A stretch of DNA of 41,448 nt from Candidatus Tenebribacter davisii (GTDB lineage Bacteria > Cloacimonadota > Cloacimonadia > Cloacimonadales > TCS61): contig JAVCCH010000187.1 in NCBI GenBank assembly GCA_030765535.1, forward strand, positions 1-41,448, in the 5' to 3' direction. Below are positions 7,405-16,343 of this stretch, in pieces. The translations under genes and the position numbers were made by a program. The first letter of the stretch is position 1. Every line of letters begins with the position of its first letter. The notes below the pieces were generated by a model. That model was not told the DNA's origin and made no database searches. It saw only the letters and a list, made by a program, of their open reading frames with translations.

Positions 7405-9321
7405 CTATTTTTTCCCTTCTACTTCTGAAAGGATCCTCTCTGTAATTTCGTTTATCTGGAAACTGCCCAGATCACCTTCACCATGACGCCTTACAGATAC
7501 AGAATTTGATTCTTTCTCCCTCTGTCCTGCAATTAACATATAAGGTATTTTCTGCATCTCAGATTCCCGAATTTTGTAACCTATTTTTTCATTTTTAAAA
7601 TCAACTTCGCTTCTTATCCCACTCTTCTTAAGTTCATCATTAACCTTTTTTGCATATTCAATGTAATGATCGGATATTGGCAGAATTTTAACCTGAATCG
7701 GGCACAACCAGACCGGGAAATTACCCGCATGATATTCAATGAGTGTACCAAAGAATCTCTCCATAGAACCAAGTAATGCTCTATGCACCATAAATGGGCG
7801 ATGCGGCTGATTATCTTCACCGATATATTCCATTTCAAACCTGGTGGGAAGATTAAAATCAAACTGGATAGTGGAACACTGCCAGGAACGATTTAGGGCA
7901 TCCTTGATCTTAATATCGATCTTCGGACCGTAAAACGCTCCCCCACCTTCATCAACTTCATATTCTATTTCTAATTTCTTTAAGGCTTTTTCCAATGAAG
8001 TAGTTGCTTTATCCCAATCCTCTTTTTCACCAACAGCTTTTTCCGGCATTGTTGATAAATATATTTCAAAATCCTTAAAACCAAATGCTTTAAGAATATT
8101 CAAACTAAATTCAATTACTTCTTCTATTTCATTATCTAGTTGATCTGGTGTACATATAATATGTGCATCATCCTGAGTAAATCCTCTAACCCTCATTAAC
8201 CCATGTAATGAACCTGAATTTTCATACCTGTAAACTGTTCCCATTTCTGCATACTTTATGGGAAGTTCACGATAACTTCTTTTTTGTGATTGATAAATCG
8301 CAATATGGAATGGACAGTTCATGGGTTTAAGATAATACTGCTGATCATCAACTTCAATGGGACTGTACATACTCTCATTATAAAAACCCAGATGACCGCT
8401 TTTTTCCCAAAGTCCAGCCTTGCCTATATGGGGAGTTTTAACAAGTTTATAGTTTTCAGCAAAATGACGTTTTTTCCAGTAATCTTCCACTATTGAACGC
8501 ATCATTGCTCCATTGGGATGCCATAATACAAGCCCAGGACCAACTTCATCTGAGAATGAGTAAAGATCGAGTTCTTTCCCTATTTTGCGATGATCTCTTT
8601 TCTTTGCTTCTTCTAAATAATACAGGAAAGTATTCAGTTCTTTATTGGAAGGGAAACTCACCCCGTAAATTCTCTGCAGCATTTTATTCTTAGCATCTCC
8701 ACGCCAATAAGCACCGGAAGTCTTGAGAAGCTTTATCGCTTTGATCTTTCCAGTATCCAAAATATGAGGACCGCGGCAAAGATCAGTAAAATTACCTTGT
8801 GTATAGGTTGAAATAATTTCATCATCAGGAATAGCTTCCAGCAATTCTAACTTATAATCTTCTTTAAGTCCCGAAAAAAGTCTAACTGCTTCTTTTTTAG
8901 TAAGTTCCTGTCTTTTATATTCAGCATTAAGCTTAGATAGTTCTTTCATCTTTTGTTCGATCTTTTCCAGATCTTTATCAGTAAATGGAACAGCTTTATC
9001 AAAATCGTAATAGAAACCATTATCTATAGCAGGACCAATGGCAATTTTGATATTCGGAAAAAGTTCTTTAACAGCTTGTGCTAATAGATGTGCAGTACTG
9101 TGCCAGTATACTTTCTTACCTTCTTTACTATCAAATTTAAAAAGTTTTACAGCAGCATCATTGGCAATTTTAGACTTAAGATCTACCAATATTCCATTTA
9201 TTTCAGCTACAATAGTTTGTTTTGCCAGACCATGACTGATGCTTTCCGCAATTTCAAGCGGTGATATATTTTTCGGATATTCTTTTATTGAACCATCCGG
9301 AAATTTTATTTTTATATTCAT
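7405..9321 (-). CDS. thrS: Threonyl-tRNA synthetase
   Basis: Charges tRNA-Thr in the cytoplasm. It is full length at 638 residues. The TGS domain (1-62) is followed by the editing domain with HSTAH (74-78). The class II core contains the zinc-site segment LKPMNCPFHIAIYQ, motif 2 with LHGLMRVRGFTQDDAHI, and the zinc-ligand segment MVHRALLGSMERF. The anticodon-binding domain occupies the last hundred residues (VWLCPIQVKILPI onward). No key residue is missing. It ends 84 bases before kdsD and starts nine bases after the stop of the solute-binding protein gene, so these two are probably co-transcribed. Ribosome site: the AGAGGAAAAA before the ATG. Confidence 0.98.
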   Translation of the reverse strand: MNIKIKFPDGSIKEYPKNISPLEIAESISHGLAKQTIVAEINGILVDLKSKIANDAAVKLFKFDSKEGKKVYWHSTAHLLAQAVKELFPNIKIAIGPAIDNGFYYDFDKAVPFTDKDLEKIEQKMKELSKLNAEYKRQELTKKEAVRLFSGLKEDYKLELLEAIPDDEIISTYTQGNFTDLCRGPHILDTGKIKAIKLLKTSGAYWRGDAKNKMLQRIYGVSFPSNKELNTFLYYLEEAKKRDHRKIGKELDLYSFSDEVGPGLVLWHPNGAMMRSIVEDYWKKRHFAENYKLVKTPHIGKAGLWEKSGHLGFYNESMYSPIEVDDQQYYLKPMNCPFHIAIYQSQKRSYRELPIKYAEMGTVYRYENSGSLHGLMRVRGFTQDDAHIICTPDQLDNEIEEVIEFSLNILKAFGFKDFEIYLSTMPEKAVGEKEDWDKATTSLEKALKKLEIEYEVDEGGGAFYGPKIDIKIKDALNRSWQCSTIQFDFNLPTRFEMEYIGEDNQPHRPFMVHRALLGSMERFFGTLIEYHAGNFPVWLCPIQVKILPISDHYIEYAKKVNDELKKSGIRSEVDFKNEKIGYKIRESEMQKIPYMLIAGQREKESNSVSVRRHGEGDLGSFQINEITERILSEVEGKK

Positions 9322-9330
9322 TTTTTCCTC

Positions 9331-10623
9331 TTAGTCTTCTCTTTTTGCTATTTTCTTTTCTATCATCTCAGCAGCCTTATCAAGGGCTTTTTCCGGGGTT
9401 AGCATTCCCCTGATCACCTTTTCAATAACATGCTCTTCCATATATTTTCGTGTTTCAAACCACTCACTGATCTGCGGTTCGTATGTAGCATAATTCAGTT
9501 GATCATAGACCGAAGCAATTTCCGGATTACTGGCAATTCTATTTTTTAAAGCATCAACTTTCATTGCACTTTTACGTACCGGCATATAATAGGTCAATTC
9601 ACTCCATCTAGCCGTTTGCTCAGTATCCGTGAACCATTTCACAAATTCCCAGGCTGCCAGTTCTTTTTTCCTATCTTCCTCATTCTTGAAAATAACTACG
9701 TTCGTACCGCTAATGATGTTCTTTTTAGTCTCTTTGATAGGGATTGCAGAAATTCCCATGTTGAAGTTAATTCCTGTTCTCAACATGAAAGCCATTGAAA
9801 CGCTTGAATCTTCATAGAAAGCTACTTTCTGAGCTGTGAAATCCTTCTGCCCTTCATAACCCGGAGAGAGATAACCTGTCTTATCTTTGTTTAGGATATT
9901 TGTGAAGAATTCCAAAGCCTGTACGCCTGCTTTGCTATTGAATAAAGGTTTTGTGTTATCTTCATTCATGATCTCTCCACCAGCTTGCAGCAACAAATTC
10001 TCAAATTGCCAGGCACTTATCTTCACAGTGGTACCATACTGGTCTATTTTACCATCACCATCTGTATCCTGTGTTAATTTCTGGCAATAAGTTCTGAATT
10101 CTTCCCAGGTCTTTGGTGGTTTATTTGGGTCCATATCATTTTGGAATAATATATCTTTATTGTAATATTGAACTCTAACACTTTTATTGAACGGGAAGGA
10201 AACCAGCTTGCCATCCATAGTATTGCTATCAATAAAAACAGGATAAATATCATCCATTTCTTCCTGACCAAAATTGGGATCTTCCTTTATAAAATCTTCA
10301 ATCGGCGCAATTACTTCTCCTTCCAGCATATTTGCTATCCAGGCTTCATAAGCTTGTGCTACATCCGGTTGATTACCAGTTTGAAAAGAAGCCATTAACT
10401 TCTGTGATAATGCTGTATAATTTCCCATATTTACTGACTTCACATGTATCTTTGGATGTGTATCATTAAACTGTTGAACCAGTTCTGCCAGTGCATCGCC
10501 AAGTGGCCCACCCATCGCCTGCCAGAAAAGTACTTCAGTAACATCACTATTTACTGTTTCTTTCTTTCCACAACCCAATATTATCAAACTTAACAAAATT
10601 ATTAATAACGCTATTTTCTTCAT
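9331..10623 (-). CDS. ABC transporter substrate-binding lipoprotein (family 1, sugar type)
   Basis: A 430-residue extracellular solute-binding protein, UgpB/MalE-like, that would bind a sugar or glycerol-phosphate compound in the periplasm. The signal ends with the lipobox LIILGC (Cys18). The mature protein starts with TEVLFWQAMGG and QFNDTHPKIHVKSVNM, typical of family 1 binding proteins. A DTDGDGKID segment is a calcium-loop type motif, known from some sugar-binding proteins. TAAGGAG precedes the ATG. No permease or ATPase gene follows; the next gene is thrS, so its transporter partners must lie elsewhere. Substrate cannot be told from sequence. Confidence 0.88.
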   Translation of the reverse strand: MKKIALLIILLSLIILGCGKKETVNSDVTEVLFWQAMGGPLGDALAELVQQFNDTHPKIHVKSVNMGNYTALSQKLMASFQTGNQPDVAQAYEAWIANMLEGEVIAPIEDFIKEDPNFGQEEMDDIYPVFIDSNTMDGKLVSFPFNKSVRVQYYNKDILFQNDMDPNKPPKTWEEFRTYCQKLTQDTDGDGKIDQYGTTVKISAWQFENLLLQAGGEIMNEDNTKPLFNSKAGVQALEFFTNILNKDKTGYLSPGYEGQKDFTAQKVAFYEDSSVSMAFMLRTGINFNMGISAIPIKETKKNIISGTNVVIFKNEEDRKKELAAWEFVKWFTDTEQTARWSELTYYMPVRKSAMKVDALKNRIASNPEIASVYDQLNYATYEPQISEWFETRKYMEEHVIEKVIRGMLTPEKALDKAAEMIEKKIAKRED

Positions 10624-10923
10624 TTAGAACTCCTTAAAGAATTTTTGGCAAATTAAATTGCACTATCTCAAAGTCAATATAATTTTATGTTTGAAATCCA
10701 TTTAAAATTCATTTATGAGATAGTATGATGGTTCATTCATGCTGATTAACCAAAATATTTTTGACGCATCAAAATAATACGTCCGGCATCAAATTTAGCA
10801 CTCATTATATTTGTTAGTTATATTTTTTAGATTATTTTAGAAGAATTTACTAGAAATAAATCTCGCATTGACAAATGTGGAAAAGGAAAAATTATTAACA
10901 TAATTAAAATGGAAGAGGATTTT
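10624..10923. promoter_or_regulatory. Divergent intergenic region with an inverted repeat and a possible promoter
   Basis: No gene is visible. ACTATCTCA (10662-10670) and TGAGATAGT (10716-10724) form a nine-base inverted repeat upstream of the solute-binding protein gene. Toward the flavin reductase gene, TTGACA (10868-10873) is followed after 17 bases by a weak -10 candidate, ATTATT. Both are suggestions from pattern only. Confidence 0.3.
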
Positions 10924-11403
10924 ATGAAAAGAGAAATATTTTCTAAAGTACATTCTGCAACAAAACATCCAGCCAGAATTGCCTTGGCAATCGTGAAAGA
11001 TAAAGATGATAAATATAATATGATCACACTAGAATGGTTTATGAAAACATCTATTAAGCCACCTATGTTTGCCATTTCAATTGGGCATACACGTTATTCA
11101 CATGAGTGTTTACAGAATTTCAGATTCTTTAATTTATGTCTCCCATCCAAAGAGATGATTGCAGTTTCAAAAATATGCGGTTCATTATCAGGCAGAGATA
11201 TTGATAAATTCGAAAAAACCAATGTTGAGTGGTTTACAGGTCGACTAGCAAAACTGCCAGTTCTAAAGAATGCTAAAGCAAATTTTGAATGCAAAGTAAT
11301 AACCCAGGTTAGAAGTGGTGATCACACTATTTTTGTGGGTGAAGTGAAGTATAGCTGGCTGAATGAAGATAAAGAAGTGCAGCTAGTTAAAGATTTACTA
11401 TAG
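10924..11403 (+). CDS. Flavin reductase-like FMN-binding protein
   Basis: A 159-residue protein of the split-barrel flavin reductase family, which binds FMN and reduces it or passes electrons (flavoredoxin type). The expected N-terminal pattern is seen: PARIALAIVKDKDDKYNMIT followed by LEWFMKTSIKPPMFAISIG, then RYSHECLQNFRFFNLCLP. Conserved later parts are SGRDIDKF and a final strand FVGEVKYSWL. The start is the second ATG, since GAGGATTTT precedes it; the first ATG five codons earlier has no such site. It is a single-gene unit facing the neighbouring operons, ending at a strong terminator shared with tldE. The electron donor and partner are unknown. Confidence 0.82.
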   Translation: MKREIFSKVHSATKHPARIALAIVKDKDDKYNMITLEWFMKTSIKPPMFAISIGHTRYSHECLQNFRFFNLCLPSKEMIAVSKICGSLSGRDIDKFEKTNVEWFTGRLAKLPVLKNAKANFECKVITQVRSGDHTIFVGEVKYSWLNEDKEVQLVKDLL

Positions 11404-11440
11404 TACAGTTAAAATAAAATTCTAATACATAAATACATAT

Positions 11441-11475
11441 AAAAAAAGGGTGGAAATTCCACCCTTTTAATTTTT
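11441..11475. terminator. Bidirectional rho-independent terminator
   Basis: GGGTGGA-AAT-TCCACCC is flanked by an A-run on the left and TTTTAATTTTTT on the right, so it works in both directions. It lies between the convergent flavin reductase and tldE genes. Confidence 0.9.
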
Positions 11476-11481
11476 TATAAT

Positions 11482-12813
11482 TTATCCACTTATATTGAGT
11501 TCTTTTATCAATACGGATGAGGCACCGTTACTGCTTATATCAAAATTGAAATTGTCGGCAATAGCTTCAACATCACTTAACATCTGAAGAAAATTGCCAC
11601 TTACTGTAAATGGCTTAAGAGAGTGTTTACGTTTACCATTTTCCCACAAAAATCCCTGTGCTCCAAGCGAAAAATCACCTGATATTGCATTAGCACCTGA
11701 ATGCATTCCCTGTAAGCTTACGATCTCGATTATGCTATCATGTTTGTTAAATAGATCAGCTTCTTTATGCTCACCCGCTTCGATCATGAAATTTGATGTG
11801 CTGATCCCAAGTGTACCTTTGTACCCTCTAGCAGCATTCCCGGTTGATCGCACTCCATCTTTCCTGGCAGTAATTGTGTTATGTAAGTATGTTTTTAATA
11901 TACCTTTTTCTATAAGAACTGTTTTCTCGGTTGGATATCCTTCACTATCAAAAGCTGAAGTTGAAAATCCTTCTGGATGAAGGCTATCATCAACGATAGT
12001 AACTTTTTCATCAGCGATCTTTTGTCCGATCTTGCCCTTGAGTAGAGATCTTCCTTCCTGAACTGACTTAGCATTAAATATACTCGAGAAAGTAGCAAGC
12101 ATTGTAGCCATCATTTCATTGTTGAATACAACCGGATATTTCCCTGAATTTACAGGTAAACCATTCAATAGATCAGTACTTTTCTTCACACTTACTTCAG
12201 CCATCTTCTTCGGATCAAATTTTGAAAAATCTCTAGTTATGAGAAAATCCATTCCCATACGTTTATCATCCTTTTCTGCAGATAGAACTCCTACATAAGA
12301 ATACGCATAATTCTGTGTATCTTCTCTATCCAAACCTTTACTATTTGCAATTCTACTATAACTTTTCCCATCAGCATACATTGCATAAGGAACATTAAAA
12401 ACACGTTCATCGGCTTGTTTAGCATATTTTTCCAGATCTTTTGCCAGCTGGATCTTATCACTCACATCAACTTTGTCCAGCTCTTTGGAATATACATTTG
12501 GACAATCTTTATTTTCAGGATAATTTTCCATTATTACCAGATCATCGTCTTCTGTATATTTTGCATTCTCAATAGCTTCATCTACAATACGTTTGAAAGT
12601 TTCTTCATCAAATTTCTCAGTGTAAGCATAACCAACTTTTCCGCCAGTTATAATTCTTACTCCAATACCTTTTGAATCTGCGTAATTAAATGATTCGACA
12701 TTCTGTTCATTAATTTTTACAGAAAAGGAATTTCCTGCTGAGAGCAGAATTTCTATATCGTCTGTTTTGTCTTTTGCATAAGCAAATATCGTTTCGAATT
12801 CTTTTGAATACAT
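11482..12813 (-). CDS. tldE: TldE/PmbA-type subunit of the TldD-TldE protease
   Basis: About 443 residues, from the ATG behind AAGGAGGAGCGGAA; an earlier in-frame ATG would overlap the upstream gene and lacks a ribosome site. TldE forms a heterodimer with TldD that degrades unfolded peptides. In enterobacteria it matures microcin B17 and degrades the CcdA antitoxin. As expected of TldE, there is no HExxxH metal motif. Family landmarks include the N-terminal alpha/beta part with GVRIITGGKVGYAYTEKF, and the C-terminal TRKDGVRSTGNAARGYKG and SGDFSLGAQGFLWENGKR. It follows tldD by 13 bases, so the two are one operon. Transcription ends at the bidirectional terminator. Confidence 0.93.
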   Translation of the reverse strand: MYSKEFETIFAYAKDKTDDIEILLSAGNSFSVKINEQNVESFNYADSKGIGVRIITGGKVGYAYTEKFDEETFKRIVDEAIENAKYTEDDDLVIMENYPENKDCPNVYSKELDKVDVSDKIQLAKDLEKYAKQADERVFNVPYAMYADGKSYSRIANSKGLDREDTQNYAYSYVGVLSAEKDDKRMGMDFLITRDFSKFDPKKMAEVSVKKSTDLLNGLPVNSGKYPVVFNNEMMATMLATFSSIFNAKSVQEGRSLLKGKIGQKIADEKVTIVDDSLHPEGFSTSAFDSEGYPTEKTVLIEKGILKTYLHNTITARKDGVRSTGNAARGYKGTLGISTSNFMIEAGEHKEADLFNKHDSIIEIVSLQGMHSGANAISGDFSLGAQGFLWENGKRKHSLKPFTVSGNFLQMLSDVEAIADNFNFDISSNGASSVLIKELNISG

Positions 12814-12826
12814 TTCCGCTCCTCCT

Positions 12827-14209
12827 TTATTTTCTTCCACCAACGATTATCTCGTCTATTTTTATGGCAGGCTGCCCCACATTTGTGGGTACACTTCCAC
12901 TTACTGAACCACACATTCCCTGAGCCATTTCCATATTATCAGAGATCATGCTGATCTTTAATAACGCATCCGCACCATTCCCAATCAGTGTTGCACCACG
13001 TACAGGCTCAGCAATCTTTCCATTTCTTATCATGTATCCTTCACCTATGGAAAAGTTGAAGTTACCAGTTCCTGGGCTAACTGAGCCCCCACCCATTTTA
13101 GCAGCATATATTCCTTCATCTATCGAAGCAATCATCTCATTAAAATCGTCATTGCCGTTAGCAATATATGTATTTCTCATACGACTTGCAGGAGCAAATT
13201 TATAAGATTGTCTTCTTCCACTTCCAGTTCTGGCAAAACCTGTTTTAAGACTTCCCATCTTATCAACCATATATGATTTCAGGATGCCGTTTTCAATGAG
13301 TACGGTTTTCTTTGTTTCCATCCCTTCATCATCAATATTTTCACTACCCCATTCATTAGGCATAGTTCCGTCATCAATCGCGGTAAGTTTATCAAAAGCA
13401 ATTTTCTTCCCCATTTTACCAACAAATACAGATGCTCCTTTGGCAACTGCTGTAGTTTCTAATGAATGACCACAAGCTTCATGGAAGATAACACCGCCAA
13501 AACCATTATCTATAACAACAGGGAATTTACCACTTGGAGCATAATCAGCATTCAGCATGGTTACTGCAACTCTTGCCGTCTCCTTACCAAGTTCAACCGG
13601 ATCTATTGAGTTGAAGAATTCATAGCCAGCAAATCTTCCAGGTCCTTCTCCTCCAACCTGCTTCTCGGTTCCATTAGAAGCAATAGAAGAAACATAAACC
13701 CTTGAATAATTTCTGTTATCTTCTACGTGAAGTCCTTCGCTATTAGCTATCATAACATGTTGATTCTTTTCCATAAATCTTATATCAACCTGGCTTATTT
13801 GATTGTTATATCCACGCGAAGCTTCATTCACTTTACGTATGAAGTCGATTTTTTCTTTTTTGGCAATTGTATTATTAGGAATTATAACTTTATGGATATT
13901 GGTAATATCCCTTTTTGTAAGGTCGATAGAAGTGACAACATCTCCACCTTTCGCAGCTTTGCTTACTGCATCAGCGGCTTTAAGCAGAGCTTCTTCACTC
14001 AGGTCATTTGTAAAAGCATATATGGCTGTATGACCATAAAAGACTCTTACCCCTGCGCCATAGTCATTACCAACTATATTCTGCTTTGTTTTATTGTCGT
14101 TAAATGCAATAGATGAATTGAAAGTATTCTCTACAAACAACTCAGCAAAATCAGCACCATTTGAAAGAGCTTTATCTATCACTTTTTCGATGATGTTCTC
14201 GTTTAACAT
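12827..14209 (-). CDS. tldD: TldD metalloprotease subunit
   Basis: Catalytic partner of TldE. The start is the ATG after AGGAGGCATA, giving 460 residues; 23 extra in-frame codons upstream have no ribosome site. The zinc motif HEACGH (243-248) is intact, with the expected context FGGVIFHEACGHSLE. The segment FARTGSGRRQSYKFAPASRM and the terminal GMCGSVSGSVPTNVGQPAI fit the family. It heads the two-gene tldD-tldE operon, divergent from der across 185 bases. In that gap a TTGACA on this operon's strand lacks a good -10 at the right distance. Cytoplasmic; the natural substrate here is unknown. Confidence 0.96.
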   Translation of the reverse strand: MLNENIIEKVIDKALSNGADFAELFVENTFNSSIAFNDNKTKQNIVGNDYGAGVRVFYGHTAIYAFTNDLSEEALLKAADAVSKAAKGGDVVTSIDLTKRDITNIHKVIIPNNTIAKKEKIDFIRKVNEASRGYNNQISQVDIRFMEKNQHVMIANSEGLHVEDNRNYSRVYVSSIASNGTEKQVGGEGPGRFAGYEFFNSIDPVELGKETARVAVTMLNADYAPSGKFPVVIDNGFGGVIFHEACGHSLETTAVAKGASVFVGKMGKKIAFDKLTAIDDGTMPNEWGSENIDDEGMETKKTVLIENGILKSYMVDKMGSLKTGFARTGSGRRQSYKFAPASRMRNTYIANGNDDFNEMIASIDEGIYAAKMGGGSVSPGTGNFNFSIGEGYMIRNGKIAEPVRGATLIGNGADALLKISMISDNMEMAQGMCGSVSGSVPTNVGQPAIKIDEIIVGGRK

Positions 14210-14394
14210 TATGCCTCCTAGCTTTATATTATTGTAGTTGAAAAATTTATAATTAGTTAATATGTCAAGTGCTTTCAAATTATAATGAGTACAGTTTTAT
14301 ATATTTAAATTCTATCTATCATTTAATTTGACAGATTAGGCTTTCAGCAAAGATTGACCACTGAAAATTAAAGAACAAAAGGAAAATAAAATAT

Positions 14395-15714
14395 ATGAGA
14401 AAAAACATAGTAGCAATAGTTGGAAGACCTAATGTAGGGAAATCAACACTATTTAACAGGATTTGCCGCAAGCGTAGTGCTATAGTTGATTTTGAAGAAG
14501 GCGTAACTAGAGATCGAAAATACGAAGAGGCTGAATGGAGCGGACACAACTTTGTGGTTGTAGATACTGGTGGAATCATTCCCAAATCCAGCAACAGTAT
14601 AGATAAAGCTGTGAAATTCCAGGCAGAGGTAGCTATTGAAGAAGCTGATTTCATTCTATTTGTTGTAGATACAAAAACCGGTACAACAGCCATTGATATG
14701 GAGGTCGCTAAAATATTATCTCCGCATCGGGAAAAAGTAATGCTGGTAGCTAATAAAACTGATAATGAAAAGGATGAACTTGAAATTTACGAATTTCTGC
14801 AATTAGGTTTTGGCGATCCTTTTCCTATTGCCGCTGTTCATGGGCGTAATACTGGTAATTTTCTGGATGAAGTAGTAAAAAATATTGATACTCTTCCAAC
14901 CGACAATATTATTGAAGAAGATAATATTAAAGTGGCAATCGTTGGAAAGCCAAATGTTGGAAAGTCATCCCTTGTTAATCGCTTATCCGGAAAAGAAGAA
15001 AATATTGTTACCGATATTCCCGGTACGACTCGAGATTCAATTGATCTTAATTTAAAATATAAAAATAACAAATTTACCTTCATAGATACAGCAGGATTAA
15101 GACGCAAAAAGCGGATCAAATATGGTGTGGAATATTTTAGTACCATGCGCACGATTGAAAGCATTAATCGTGCAGATATAGTTCTTCTACTCTTAGATGC
15201 AAATGACGTAATATCCACTCAGGATCAAAGAATAGCCTCCTATGCAGCTAGAAATTACAAAGAATTGATTATCATATATAATAAATGGGATCTGATAGAA
15301 AAAGATAACTCTACTTTTGGGCAATATGTCGAAAAATTGAGAAGTGAAATGAAATTTGTTGAATTTGCTCCAGTTATTTTTGTTTCTGCCCTCACAGGTC
15401 AACGTACACAAAGAATTTTCGATCTGCTACTTGAAGTTGATGAAGAGAGTAAAAAGCGGATACCAACCAGCCAGTTAAACAAATTTTTACAAAGAGTAAC
15501 CGCCAAGTTCCCTCCGGCTCATTCCAGCGGAAAGCACTCTATGATATATTATTGCTCACAAGTTAAAACAAAACCTCCAACTTTTATATTTTTCTGTAAT
15601 AATGCAAAATTGATCACAACACACTATAAACGTTATTTAAATAACCAATTACGTGAAGAATTCAAGTTCAGTGGAGCCTCCATTAAAACGATTTTCAGGA
15701 GTAGAGAAAAGTAA
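14395..15714 (+). CDS. der: Ribosome assembly GTPase Der (EngA)
   Basis: Double-GTPase that acts in 50S subunit assembly. It has the normal length (439 residues) and layout. The first G domain has GRPNVGKST (10-18), DTGG and NKTD. The second has GKPNVGKSS (about 182-190), DTAG and NKWD. A KH-like C-terminal domain follows, ending with REEFKFSGASIKTIFRSREK. All nucleotide-binding motifs are intact. It is the first gene of a very long plus-strand run; plsY begins one base after its stop. Confidence 0.98.
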   Translation: MRKNIVAIVGRPNVGKSTLFNRICRKRSAIVDFEEGVTRDRKYEEAEWSGHNFVVVDTGGIIPKSSNSIDKAVKFQAEVAIEEADFILFVVDTKTGTTAIDMEVAKILSPHREKVMLVANKTDNEKDELEIYEFLQLGFGDPFPIAAVHGRNTGNFLDEVVKNIDTLPTDNIIEEDNIKVAIVGKPNVGKSSLVNRLSGKEENIVTDIPGTTRDSIDLNLKYKNNKFTFIDTAGLRRKKRIKYGVEYFSTMRTIESINRADIVLLLLDANDVISTQDQRIASYAARNYKELIIIYNKWDLIEKDNSTFGQYVEKLRSEMKFVEFAPVIFVSALTGQRTQRIFDLLLEVDEESKKRIPTSQLNKFLQRVTAKFPPAHSSGKHSMIYYCSQVKTKPPTFIFFCNNAKLITTHYKRYLNNQLREEFKFSGASIKTIFRSREK

Positions 15715-15715
15715 G

Positions 15716-16330
15716 ATGGAAATTATTTTATCTCTTTGTGCTGCATATCTACTGGGAAGTATTCCTACAAGTTACATCATGGGAAAACTAACACAAGGAA
15801 TTGATATACGCAAATTTGGCAGTGGAAACGTAGGAGCAACAAATGCTTTGCGGATTCTTGGTACTAAAATCGGGATTTTTACTTTAATTGTAGATATCGG
15901 TAAGGGAGTGTTAGCAGTAAATATCACTCGGTACATTATTAATCAGCCTTCTGATCTTATAGTTATTCTTGCAGGTGTATTAGCAATATTTGGTCATATT
16001 TTCACTATCTTTCTCAGGTTTAAAGGTGGAAAAGGAGTAGCAACATCAGCCGGTGTTTTTATTGCTCTTGCTCCTATCCCAACCGTAATCGCTTTTTCTG
16101 TCTTCATTGTAACAGTTTGGCTTAGTAAATTTGTATCTCTGGGGTCAATAACGGCTGCAATTGCCTTATTCCTTGCTGAATTAGTAATTAATATTGTAAA
16201 TTCATTTACTGATCCTGAGATTCTGATCTTCACCTTTTTTATAAGTTTATTCATTATTATCCGACATAGAGCCAATATTCACCGTCTGCTAGAGGGAAAT
16301 GAAAATAAAATTAGTTTTAAGAAAAAATAA
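15716..16330 (+). CDS. plsY: Acyl-phosphate:glycerol-3-phosphate acyltransferase
   Basis: Integral membrane enzyme that makes lysophosphatidic acid from acyl-phosphate and glycerol 3-phosphate, the first committed step of phospholipid synthesis. The 204 residues contain several hydrophobic helices. Signature motifs are GSGNVGATNALR (36-47) and RFKGGKGVATSAG in the second loop, plus RHRANIHRLLEG near the C-terminus. The chosen ATG lies one base after the der stop. The in-frame ATG further upstream lies inside der and would add 21 polar residues. Translation is probably coupled to der. Confidence 0.97.
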   Translation: MEIILSLCAAYLLGSIPTSYIMGKLTQGIDIRKFGSGNVGATNALRILGTKIGIFTLIVDIGKGVLAVNITRYIINQPSDLIVILAGVLAIFGHIFTIFLRFKGGKGVATSAGVFIALAPIPTVIAFSVFIVTVWLSKFVSLGSITAAIALFLAELVINIVNSFTDPEILIFTFFISLFIIIRHRANIHRLLEGNENKISFKKK

Positions 16331-16343
16331 TCTGGAGCAATAA

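Noticed and set aside
12827-14278. A longer TldD starting 23 codons upstream
   Set aside because: The AGGAGG site belongs to the downstream ATG, and the extra residues do not resemble the family.
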